A stretch of DNA of 11,736 nucleotides from an uncultured Lachnospiraceae bacterium (GTDB lineage Bacteria > Bacillota > Clostridia > Lachnospirales > Lachnospiraceae): contig CANQCX010000041.1 in the NCBI GenBank assembly GCA_947591115.1, positions 1 through 11,736 of the forward strand, in the 5' to 3' direction. The position numbers and the translations under genes were made by a program. Of the stretch, positions 1 to 6,298 are shown piece after piece. How positions within the stretch are numbered: position 1 is the first letter of the stretch; the number at the start of each line of letters is the position of its first letter. The notes beneath the pieces were generated by a model. The model was not told the origin of the DNA, ran no database searches, and saw only the letters and a program-made list of their open reading frames with translations.

Positions 1-27
1 ATATGATATAACCTCGTCAACTGCTTT

Positions 28-56
28 ATCATACTATATGGAATACCGATTGTCAA
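28..56 (-). promoter_or_regulatory. Predicted sigma-A promoter reading left out of the window
   Basis: On the minus strand a perfect -35 box TTGACA (56 to 51) is followed after 17 bases by a -10 box TATGAT (33 to 28), which differs from consensus at one position. Transcription would start near position 21 and leave the window, so it probably serves a gene just to the left. It lies downstream of the phosphoesterase gene on the same strand. I see no convincing terminator in bases 57 to 89, so read-through from the upstream genes is also possible. Confidence 0.6.
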
Positions 57-89
57 TATCCCAATTGAAAAACTTGCGTGAAAAATCCG

Positions 90-680
90 TTATATCTCGA
101 TCATATACTTTTCATAAGCATTGATTACGCGTGTATCGCCTACCGTATCTTCGCGCGGAAACTTTCTTCCGTAATTCATGTGTACATGACCATGCACAAA
201 GTATTTTGGCCGGTACTGCTCGATCAGCCGGTTAAACGCGCGAAACCCCCTGTGGCACAAATCTTCATCGTCATGAATCCCATAGGCGGGAGAATGCGTG
301 ACCAGAATATCAAAACCCTTGCTTCGTTTGAGCTTGGATTTCAGCTTGCGCACACGCTTGTCCATCTCCTGATCCGTATACTGGTTTTTCCCTTCCTTAT
401 AGCGGTAAGAGCCGCCCAGTCCCAGTATACGGATCCCCTGATAGGTATAGATCCTGTTTTCAATGCAGACGCACCCCTCCGGCGGCTTTACATCGTACTT
501 GTCGTCATGATTGCCCATCACGTACAGCACCGGTACGGAGGTCATCGTTGCAAGAAACGACAGGTACGACGCATTTAAATCCCCGCAGGAAATAATCAGT
601 CCCACCTCTTCAAAATCTTCTTTTCGAAAATAATCCCAATACGCTTTTGCTTCCTCATCGGCTAAAAATAGTATCTTCAT
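90..680 (-). CDS. Calcineurin-like metallophosphoesterase with degenerate first metal motif
   Basis: A 196-residue cytosolic protein with no signal peptide or membrane segment. Most signature motifs of the calcineurin-like phosphoesterase superfamily are present in order: GDLN at 33-36, GNHD at 56-59, TH at 128-129 and GHVH at 164-167. These normally coordinate a dinuclear metal centre for phosphomono- or phosphodiester hydrolysis. The first motif, usually D-x-H, reads D8-E-E here, so one histidine ligand is replaced by glutamate. Activity may be altered or use another metal, and the substrate cannot be inferred. The ATG start sits one base after the stop of the upstream BMP-like gene. A GAGG lies within the end of that gene about 11 bases upstream and an AGG directly abuts the ATG. 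The two genes are therefore probably co-transcribed and translationally coupled. The family is secure; the role is unknown. Confidence 0.85.
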   Translation of the reverse strand: MKILFLADEEAKAYWDYFRKEDFEEVGLIISCGDLNASYLSFLATMTSVPVLYVMGNHDDKYDVKPPEGCVCIENRIYTYQGIRILGLGGSYRYKEGKNQYTDQEMDKRVRKLKSKLKRSKGFDILVTHSPAYGIHDDEDLCHRGFRAFNRLIEQYRPKYFVHGHVHMNYGRKFPREDTVGDTRVINAYEKYMIEI

Positions 681-681
681 C

Positions 682-2583
682 CTATTTGGTTTCCTCTACC
701 CCTTTTAGTTCCACAACAGCCTTCGCCCCGTCTACCAATTCGTCGATCGCCGGAATGCTTCCGATCACGTTTTCGACCAGCCAGTCCATGTTCATGATAT
801 CTTCCGGTTTCATCTCTTCATGTTCCTTATTCATCAGTTCCCCGTCCTGTGAATAGATTTCCCCGTAAAACGGAACAATATAACCGCCGCATATATCCTT
901 CTTCACATGGTCTACCAGACGCTGCACGCCGCGCGGCACATTTTTGGAGCAGATCAGATCGATTACGCCCGCGGACATTCCCCACCAGTAATTTAACGCG
1001 CGTCCCTCCACGCTGTCCTCCGTCTGATAAGCGCCCGCCAGAATGCTCTGGATCATTTTTTCATAAAAGATTCCCCAGTTCCAGAGCGGCATGACCAGAT
1101 TGACCGCCTGACCGTTTTCGTAACGATACAGACCGAACTGACGGGACGCCGCGCGCGGTGTGATCATATCCTGATCCGATACGTAGTGGATGTCGTTTTC
1201 TTCCAGAAAACGCTCTAACCGGTAGCCTTTTTTCGTAGACCACTCCAGATAGATCTTTGCCCGCGGATTCACGCAGCATGCACCCAGCGCAAACGCATTA
1301 ATATTGGCGATCATGCCGTAGATCGGATAGTCGGCGACATAAGCGATCCGGTCATTTTCCGCCATCGCGCCCGCGATCATGCCCGAAAGGAATTTTGCCT
1401 CGTACATTCTCGCATAATACGTCCGAATATACTTGTGCGGCGTATTCAGCGAACAGTTCAAAATCTTGACCTCCGGATGCTCCACAGCGGTTTTCAGGCT
1501 CTGCTTCATCATCTGCGGTCCTACGCCAAAGATAATGCTGGCTCCCAGATCGATCACATCGTTTAACACCCGTTCAATGTCTTCGTCATTGACATTGTTG
1601 ACGCTGATGGTGTCCAGCACATCGGAAAACGTCTCCTCCAGATAGATACGCCCCAGCTCGTGCGCATAGATCCAGTCGGAGCCCTCCGGCGATTTCGGAT
1701 ATAAAAACGCCACCGTAAACTTTTTGGTCGATACCGGAATAAAATAGCTGAGCAGATTCTTCCGCTGCACCTTCGTCGGATCCATGACCAGTCCAACCTT
1801 GTGCTCCTCCGTCATCATGACGATCTCGCTCCACGCCTTTAAGATGTTGGTATTAAAGTCGGCAGGCGTCATTGCCAGCGTCGTTTCATAGTCAAATACA
1901 TTCATGAACGCCACCAGCGCATCCCCAACGCTGATCGGCAGCTTATCGCCGCCCCGAAAATAATAGGCTTTTGTAAAATAAAACAGGATATTGTTGAAAT
2001 TCTCTACGGTTTCCTCCTCCCACTCTCCGGTCCTTCCGACCAGCTCCAGCAGGCGCTGCGCATTGCCCAGACGGGTAAATTCGATCGTATTCAGTCCCGT
2101 AACCTCGTTGAATTTCATAAATTCATAGTACAGGCGGATCTCCTCGTCCTCCGAATACCTCGGAACCTTTCTGGTAACAATGGCGGGAATGGAATCCGCC
2201 TGATAATATTTCAGCACGCTGACGCGCTTGTTTCCCTCCACGACATAATAGCGGTTCAGATATTCATAGGCGATGATCGGATCGCGGATCCCTTCGGTAA
2301 GCTGCGCCTCCGATAAATGCGCCCATTTGTAGGAAAACTCCGTTCCGGTCTCCATGATCGGCATAAAATTTGCGGCAAACGCCCTCGTCCGCCCCATCGT
2401 ACTGGTTCCTACCACGAATTCCAGCGGAACCTGAACCAGTCCCAGCTTCTGCTCTGTCTGTATATCCGCATGGGACAAGATGTCATCCAGTACCGGCAGA
2501 TACGGAAAATGCCCCTTTGCCACACACGCCTTATATTCTCTTTTTCCAGCCTTTAAGGCTTCCAAATATGGATTTTCAGCCAT
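682..2583 (-). CDS. ParB-like plus BMP/PnrA-type ligand-binding domain protein, predicted cytosolic
   Basis: A 633-residue protein in two parts. Residues 1-280 include a ParB/Srx-like signature, VVEGNKRVSVLK at 114-125, resembling the basic GxxR turn of ParB-type N-terminal domains. Residues from about 289 to 610 resemble the BMP/PnrA/Med family of periplasmic-binding-protein folds. There the domain opens with FTVAFLYP, continues with a segment around YEAKFLSGMIAGAMA at 394-408, and is about the usual size. BMP proteins are normally lipoproteins that feed nucleosides to ABC importers. This one begins MAENPYLEALKAGK, with no signal peptide, lipobox or hydrophobic segment, and no transporter genes are nearby. 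I infer an intracellular ligand sensor or regulator rather than a transport receptor. The ATG start has AAAGGAG at 2591-2597 with a 7-base spacer. The phosphoesterase gene follows after one base. The BMP part is fairly secure; the ParB-like assignment rests on one motif. Confidence 0.8.
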   Translation of the reverse strand: MAENPYLEALKAGKREYKACVAKGHFPYLPVLDDILSHADIQTEQKLGLVQVPLEFVVGTSTMGRTRAFAANFMPIMETGTEFSYKWAHLSEAQLTEGIRDPIIAYEYLNRYYVVEGNKRVSVLKYYQADSIPAIVTRKVPRYSEDEEIRLYYEFMKFNEVTGLNTIEFTRLGNAQRLLELVGRTGEWEEETVENFNNILFYFTKAYYFRGGDKLPISVGDALVAFMNVFDYETTLAMTPADFNTNILKAWSEIVMMTEEHKVGLVMDPTKVQRKNLLSYFIPVSTKKFTVAFLYPKSPEGSDWIYAHELGRIYLEETFSDVLDTISVNNVNDEDIERVLNDVIDLGASIIFGVGPQMMKQSLKTAVEHPEVKILNCSLNTPHKYIRTYYARMYEAKFLSGMIAGAMAENDRIAYVADYPIYGMIANINAFALGACCVNPRAKIYLEWSTKKGYRLERFLEENDIHYVSDQDMITPRAASRQFGLYRYENGQAVNLVMPLWNWGIFYEKMIQSILAGAYQTEDSVEGRALNYWWGMSAGVIDLICSKNVPRGVQRLVDHVKKDICGGYIVPFYGEIYSQDGELMNKEHEEMKPEDIMNMDWLVENVIGSIPAIDELVDGAKAVVELKGVEETK

Positions 2584-2607
2584 ATTACCACTCCTTTATC
2601 AATTTCC

Positions 2608-2624
2608 GGCCCCTGTCAGGAGCC
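2608..2624 (-). other. Short hairpin in the 5' leader of the BMP-like gene
   Basis: GGCCCCT (2608-2614) and AGGAGCC (2618-2624) form a 7-bp stem with a 3-base loop; in the minus-strand RNA one pair is G-U. It lies between the candidate minus promoter and the ribosome binding site. On the plus strand CTCTTTT follows it, but no plus-strand gene ends here, so a terminator role in that direction is doubtful. It could stabilise the 5' end of the minus transcript or be chance. Confidence 0.3.
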
Positions 2625-2637
2625 TCTTTTCAACGTT

Positions 2638-2646
2638 ATCATAACA
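2638..2646 (-). promoter_or_regulatory. Extended -10 promoter candidate for the BMP-like operon
   Basis: The minus strand reads TGTTATGAT (2646 to 2638), an extended -10 box with one mismatch to TGnTATAAT. The matching -35 position (2666-2661, TTTATT) is weak, as is common for extended -10 promoters. Transcription would begin near 2631 and give a leader of about 50 bases before the ATG at 2583. Confidence 0.45.
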
Positions 2647-2673
2647 TGAAAATAGAAAAAAATAAAATACTTC

Positions 2674-2702
2674 TTTTCTAATTTGCCGATGTCTGCTATA
2701 AT
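2674..2702 (+). promoter_or_regulatory. Extended -10 promoter for the CheC-CheY-cyclase unit
   Basis: A consensus TATAAT at 2697-2702 is preceded by TGC at 2694-2696, giving a perfect extended -10 (TGnTATAAT). The -35 position (2674-2679, TTTTCT) is poor. The expected start is near 2709, leaving a leader of about 28 bases before the ATG at 2737. It diverges from the minus-strand extended -10 at 2638-2646, so the two units share one short control region. No sigma-D-type flagellar promoter is evident. Confidence 0.6.
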
Positions 2703-2736
2703 CAAAGCAGGTATTAGGTACTATGGAGGGACATGG

Positions 2737-3318
2737 ATGGACAGTATAACAAAAGAGCAGGCTGACATCATAGGCGAAGTAGCCAATATCTGCACCGGAA
2801 ACGCCGCTACTACGCTCAGTATGATGCTCAACCGCGCGACCAACATTACGACGCCCGTCGTCGAAGTGCTTGTAAACGAACAAGAGCTTTCGCGGGATGA
2901 TCGTATCTTAGTAAAAGTTCCTTATACCAAAGGTTTGGACGGTACGAACCTTATGGTTTTAAAGGAACGCGACGCACTCATAATTGCGAATCTGATGATG
3001 GGGGGAGACGGGATCAGCATATCCGGCATGTCATTCGACGAATTGACATTGTCCGCCATAAGCGAGGCGATGAACCAAATGTGCGGAACCATCGCCACTT
3101 CAATGGCTTCTCTGCTCGATACTCCGACAGACATCGGCTTTCCGCTTGTGAATTCCAAGTATAAGACGACGTTTGAGATTCCGGATGAATTGTGCAACGG
3201 TACTGACATTGTTAAGGTCACGTTCCGGTTGACCGTAGACAAATTGATTGACAGTGAGCTGCTTCAGCTCTATCCACTTAGTATTGTAAAACAGATTTTA
3301 AAACAGGAGGAACGATAA
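2737..3318 (+). CDS. cheC: CheC/FliY-type CheY-P phosphatase, stand-alone
   Basis: A 193-residue protein with two complete copies of the CheC/FliY phosphatase signature D/S-x3-E-x2-N-x22-P. Site 1 is D10, E14, N17, P40; site 2 is S106, E110, N113, P136. In this family the Glu and Asn remove phosphate from the CheY aspartate, and two intact sites fit CheC or the N-terminal part of FliY. No C-terminal FliN (SpoA) domain follows, so it should not be a switch-ring component by itself. The C-terminal DKLIDSELLQL segment resembles the FliY/FliM middle domain. The start at 2737 was chosen because GGAGGG lies at 2725-2730 with a 6-base spacer. An in-frame TTG at 2683 has no ribosome site and lies upstream of the predicted transcription start. 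The receiver gene begins directly after its stop codon. No CheD or flagellar gene is in the window. Confidence 0.88.
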   Translation: MDSITKEQADIIGEVANICTGNAATTLSMMLNRATNITTPVVEVLVNEQELSRDDRILVKVPYTKGLDGTNLMVLKERDALIIANLMMGGDGISISGMSFDELTLSAISEAMNQMCGTIATSMASLLDTPTDIGFPLVNSKYKTTFEIPDELCNGTDIVKVTFRLTVDKLIDSELLQLYPLSIVKQILKQEER

Positions 3319-3678
3319 ATGGCAAAGATATTGATTGTTGATGATGCAGCTTTCATGCGGATGATGCTGAAAGACATCCTGACCAAAGGAGGTTTTGAAA
3401 TTGCCGGCGAGGCCGCAGACGGCAACGAGGCAGTTGCAAAATATTCCGAGCTTCATCCGGATCTTGTTACTTTGGATATTACCATGCCAAATAAAGACGG
3501 AATTCAGGCGTTAAAGGAGATCAAAGCTGCGGATCCGAACGCAACCTGTGTAATGTGTTCTGCAATGGGCCAGCAGTCTATGGTTATCGAAGCGATCCAG
3601 TCCGGCGCAAAGGACTTCATTGTAAAACCGTTTCAGGCTGACCGCGTTTTAGAGTCCATTCGTAAAATATTGGGATAA
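3319..3678 (+). CDS. cheY: CheY-like single-domain response regulator
   Basis: A 119-residue lone receiver domain with all canonical residues. The acidic pair D8-D9 binds magnesium, D53 is the phospho-acceptor, S81 takes the Thr/Ser switch position and K103 in the VKPF motif is the conserved lysine. Its length is typical of CheY, with no output domain. It starts at the base after the upstream phosphatase stop codon, and AGGAGG at 3305-3310 lies inside the end of that gene. Coupled expression strongly suggests that this receiver is the phosphatase's substrate. No kinase is encoded nearby, so the phosphoryl donor must lie elsewhere. It could be the true chemotaxis CheY or an orphan receiver; the sequence alone does not decide. 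Confidence 0.92.
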   Translation: MAKILIVDDAAFMRMMLKDILTKGGFEIAGEAADGNEAVAKYSELHPDLVTLDITMPNKDGIQALKEIKAADPNATCVMCSAMGQQSMVIEAIQSGAKDFIVKPFQADRVLESIRKILG

Positions 3679-3711
3679 TTCTTTGTTTGTCCGCAACTAC
3701 AGGAGGTCATG

Positions 3712-5016
3712 ATGCGGAAGAAAAAAAACGGCATTGCACGCAGTTTCGCACAAATGACTATTATCCCGCTTGTGCTGTTTGGTATGATTACCGCCATATT
3801 CAGCGTTTTTTGGATAACGGAATCGATCGTTGGCGAAGTTCATAATGAGCTGCATTATCTGTCCGAGGTAACGATAGAGGCGGTAGACCGTCTCTATCCC
3901 GGCGATTATGTTCAGATTGGGAGTGAGGATGCGCTTCTTACCTATAAAGGAGATACCATCCTCAGTTCTAATTATGCCCTGATCGACTCTTTAAAGGACA
4001 AAACCGGAATGGATTACTCCATTTTTTACGGAGATACGCGTATCATTACTACCCTGCGCGATCACGAAGGAAACCGGCTGGTTGGTACGCAGGCGGGAGC
4101 AGACATCATACAGACCGTACAAACGGAAGGAAAACCCGCGTTTTACAGTTCCATTAACGTAGTGGATTCCTCGTACTACAGCTATTACACGCCGCTCTAC
4201 AACAGCGACGGAACCTGCGTCGGCATGTTTGCAACGCTGATGCCTTCCGAGCGCGGCTTCTATCTGCTGATGCGCGTCATCCTTCCGATCGTGCTTTTAT
4301 CCTTTGTTGTCATTGTCTTCGCACTTCTCTGGTCGCACCGCTATGCCGCGGAGTTTATTACCATTATCCGGAAATTGAGCTGCGCGTTTGAACGCGCCTC
4401 TCTCGGCGATCTGTCCAACAGCATTCCTCAGGAGCTGCTGACGCGTACCGACGAATTCGGCATGATGTCCAATTCTTTAATGGATATGCAGGATTCCCTG
4501 CGGACTTTGGTGGAGCATGACGCGCTGACCGGCCTTTATAACCGGAGATTCGGACAGCAGAAGCTGGATCAGACGTATGCCCTTGCAAAAGAGGGCAAAA
4601 CCGAATTTTCTATCGCGCTGGGCGACATTGACTTTTTTAAGCGTTTTAATGATACCAACGGCCACGAATGCGGCGATTATGTGTTAAAGCAGACCTCGCT
4701 TCTGATCCAGAAGCATGTAGGGACGCAGGGTTACTGCATCCGCTGGGGCGGCGAGGAATTTTTGATCCTTTTTGTAAAAGGCAGCTACGAAGACCATACC
4801 GTCACAACGGAGCATCTTCTGGAGGACATCCGCAATACCTCATTGTCTTATCATGGACTGACGCTTTCGATTACCATGACATGGGGCATCTTAAAAGGCG
4901 ATACAGAGCATACCTGCGACGAACTGGTCGAAGCGGCAGATCAACTGCTTTACTACGGCAAGGAAAACGGAAGAAACTGCATGATTACTGAAAAAAAGAG
5001 CCCGGAGCCAGACTAA
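3712..5016 (+). CDS. Membrane diguanylate cyclase, Cache-like sensor plus HAMP plus GGDEF
   Basis: A 434-residue predicted c-di-GMP synthase. A basic N-terminus precedes membrane helix 1 (about 16-35). An extracytoplasmic region of about 150 residues follows; its YGDTRIITTLRD stretch and GNRLVGTQA stretch are typical of single-Cache sensors. Membrane helix 2 is at about 188-208, then a HAMP-like linker to about 262, then a GGDEF domain. The active-site loop is GGEEF at 346-350, and D305 and D307 in GDIDFF are likely metal ligands, so it should be active. The RxxD inhibitory site normally found just upstream of the loop reads GTQG (337-340), so product inhibition through this site is not expected. 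ATG codons lie at 3709 and 3712. AGGAGG at 3701-3706 gives a 5-base spacer to 3712 but only 2 to 3709, so 3712 is preferred. It follows cheY after 33 bases and is probably co-transcribed with it. Confidence 0.9.
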   Translation: MRKKKNGIARSFAQMTIIPLVLFGMITAIFSVFWITESIVGEVHNELHYLSEVTIEAVDRLYPGDYVQIGSEDALLTYKGDTILSSNYALIDSLKDKTGMDYSIFYGDTRIITTLRDHEGNRLVGTQAGADIIQTVQTEGKPAFYSSINVVDSSYYSYYTPLYNSDGTCVGMFATLMPSERGFYLLMRVILPIVLLSFVVIVFALLWSHRYAAEFITIIRKLSCAFERASLGDLSNSIPQELLTRTDEFGMMSNSLMDMQDSLRTLVEHDALTGLYNRRFGQQKLDQTYALAKEGKTEFSIALGDIDFFKRFNDTNGHECGDYVLKQTSLLIQKHVGTQGYCIRWGGEEFLILFVKGSYEDHTVTTEHLLEDIRNTSLSYHGLTLSITMTWGILKGDTEHTCDELVEAADQLLYYGKENGRNCMITEKKSPEPD

Positions 5017-5030
5017 ATGCTCCGGGTTTT
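4991..5030. terminator. Bidirectional intrinsic terminator between convergent genes
   Basis: A perfect 8-bp stem, CCCGGAGC (5001-5008) with GCTCCGGG (5019-5026), encloses a 10-base loop. TTTT follows on the plus strand (5027-5030). On the minus strand the hairpin is followed by a run of seven T residues (positions 4997 to 4991) after a short CTC. It can therefore end the cyclase transcript from the left and the mecA transcript from the right. The cyclase stop codon (5014-5016) lies inside the loop, and the mecA stop codon starts at 5031, just outside the stem. Confidence 0.88.
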
Positions 5031-5685
5031 ATAATTGCCGCAGTTGTTCTACAGCACGTTCGCGCAAAATGACCTTGTCATGTTCTTTTACATATGCATA
5101 ACGCTCTTTTCCAAGCTGGATGCCCGAGGAGAATTCATCCGTCAGCATGGAAAGGCGCATAACCTCTTCTTCCTCGCAGTCGGACAGATCCATCATGAGC
5201 AGATACTTCTGTCCTTCTTTGTACAGGGCGTTTTCCGGCATCGGGTACATCTCCGCCAGCTTTGCAAACCGTACAAGATGGTTCAGATTGTCAAAGGTAA
5301 ACAGGACGATGACCGACAAATCTTCCTTTTCCTCCAGCGTTTCTTTTTTGCTGTTTTTAATCTCCTCCCATTTCTCCGCCGGAATGGAATTTAAGAGTCC
5401 GTTAAAAATATCCTTCAAATGCTCGACCATTCCTCCGACTCCCGGATATTCCGAAAACGTGAGGGACAGCGTGTGATCCGGCAGAAAATCGGCGCGTACC
5501 GTTTTGACGCCCAGATCAAACTTAATCTGGAATTCCTGCTCCGCCAGATCGAAAATATGATTCATAAACTCCTGCGTGCGTTCTCCGTTGCTCATGATCT
5601 CATCCATTGTAAACCCCAGATCATAGATTTCTTCTTCGGAAATGATACATTTGATGGTATGTTCTCCAATCCTTGAAAATTGCAT
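5029..5685 (-). CDS. mecA: Adaptor protein MecA
   Basis: A 218-residue protein of the MecA/YpbH adaptor family, the same length I recall for B. subtilis MecA. The N-terminal part (1-80) includes ISEEEIYDLGFTMDEI, a typical MecA target-recognition region. An acidic linker around 108-122 leads to a C-terminal domain (about 123-218) with SVIVLFTFDNLNHLVRFA, the part that in this family binds ClpC. MecA delivers substrates to ClpCP and in B. subtilis also restrains competence and Spo0A-dependent transcription. The frame stays open upstream to 5850, but the family start is the ATG at 5685, with AGGTG 6 bases upstream. That ribosome site overlaps the sigH stop, and the genes are 5 bases apart. Placement after sigH suggests that the sigma factor and a proteolytic adaptor are made together. 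Confidence 0.88.
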   Translation of the reverse strand: MQFSRIGEHTIKCIISEEEIYDLGFTMDEIMSNGERTQEFMNHIFDLAEQEFQIKFDLGVKTVRADFLPDHTLSLTFSEYPGVGGMVEHLKDIFNGLLNSIPAEKWEEIKNSKKETLEEKEDLSVIVLFTFDNLNHLVRFAKLAEMYPMPENALYKEGQKYLLMMDLSDCEEEEVMRLSMLTDEFSSGIQLGKERYAYVKEHDKVILRERAVEQLRQL

Positions 5686-5690
5686 ATCCT

Positions 5691-6293
5691 TCACCTGCCT
5701 TCCAGTAATTCGATTTTTCCCCGGATCCTTTGTAACGCATTGTCGATGGATTTCGGAGATTTGCCCAAAAGCTCTCCGATTTTGGTATAAGGGTTCCCTT
5801 CCAGATACAAGGTCAGCACCTTTCGTTCCAGTCCGCTTAAATTCTGCCAAAGCCGCTTTTTATAATCCTGCCAGACTTCCCGCTCGATGATGAGCTGCTC
5901 CGGATCGGCTCCCGCGTTTTGGGACAGCAGCTCCTCTAACGTCATGCCGCTCTCCGGCTGTTCGGCGGAAAGCGAAATATAAGTATTCAGCGGAAAATGC
6001 TTTTTCCGGTTGGACGCCTCCAGCGCCGAATACAACTGCCGGCTGATACAAAGCTCGGCAAAATGATAAAACGAGCTTTCCCGATCCTCCCGAAAATCTC
6101 TGACCGCTTTAAAAAGTCCGATCATCCCCTCCTGTATCAGATCTTCGTTTTCGCCCCCGATCAGATACATGGCATTTGCCTTTTTCCGGACAAGCGGCTT
6201 GTATTTTTCCATAATATAGTCCATGATCCCGTCTTCGCCCAAACGCAGTCTTACGATCAGTTCCTCGTCCGGACAGGTTTCGTATTTTTCCAA
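5691..6293 (-). CDS. sigH: RNA polymerase sigma factor SigH (sigma-70 family)
   Basis: A 200-residue group-3-size sigma factor. Region 2 includes LIGGENEDLIQEGMIGLFKA at about 44-63, the core-binding part characteristic of SigH. Region 2.4-like sequence lies at about 73-103. Region 4.2 is a helix-turn-helix at about 169-194 with KSPKSIDNALQRIRGKI, typical of SigH C-termini. SigH directs transition-state, early sporulation and competence genes in Firmicutes. The start is a TTG codon at 6293 with GAGG at 6302-6305 and an 8-base spacer; the next in-frame ATG would remove much of region 1.2/2.1. It lies 5 bases after rlmB, matching the Bacillus cluster except that yacP is missing. TTG initiation may hold its translation low. 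Confidence 0.9.
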   Translation of the reverse strand: MEKYETCPDEELIVRLRLGEDGIMDYIMEKYKPLVRKKANAMYLIGGENEDLIQEGMIGLFKAVRDFREDRESSFYHFAELCISRQLYSALEASNRKKHFPLNTYISLSAEQPESGMTLEELLSQNAGADPEQLIIEREVWQDYKKRLWQNLSGLERKVLTLYLEGNPYTKIGELLGKSPKSIDNALQRIRGKIELLEGR

Positions 6294-6298
6294 TCTGC

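Noticed and set aside
78..578. A 166-codon open frame on the plus strand.
   Set aside because: It is antisense to the phosphoesterase, which has clear motifs; no recognisable domain or promoter supports it.
2683..2736. An 18-codon N-terminal extension of the CheC-like protein from a TTG codon at 2683.
   Set aside because: It overlaps the extended -10 promoter, has no ribosome site, and the ATG at 2737 has a well-spaced GGAGGG.
2599..2883. A 94-codon minus-strand frame across the divergent promoter region.
   Set aside because: It is antisense to the start of the CheC gene and has no family resemblance.
5686..5850. A 55-residue N-terminal extension of MecA.
   Set aside because: It lies inside sigH in another frame; the MecA family starts at 5685 behind a good ribosome site.
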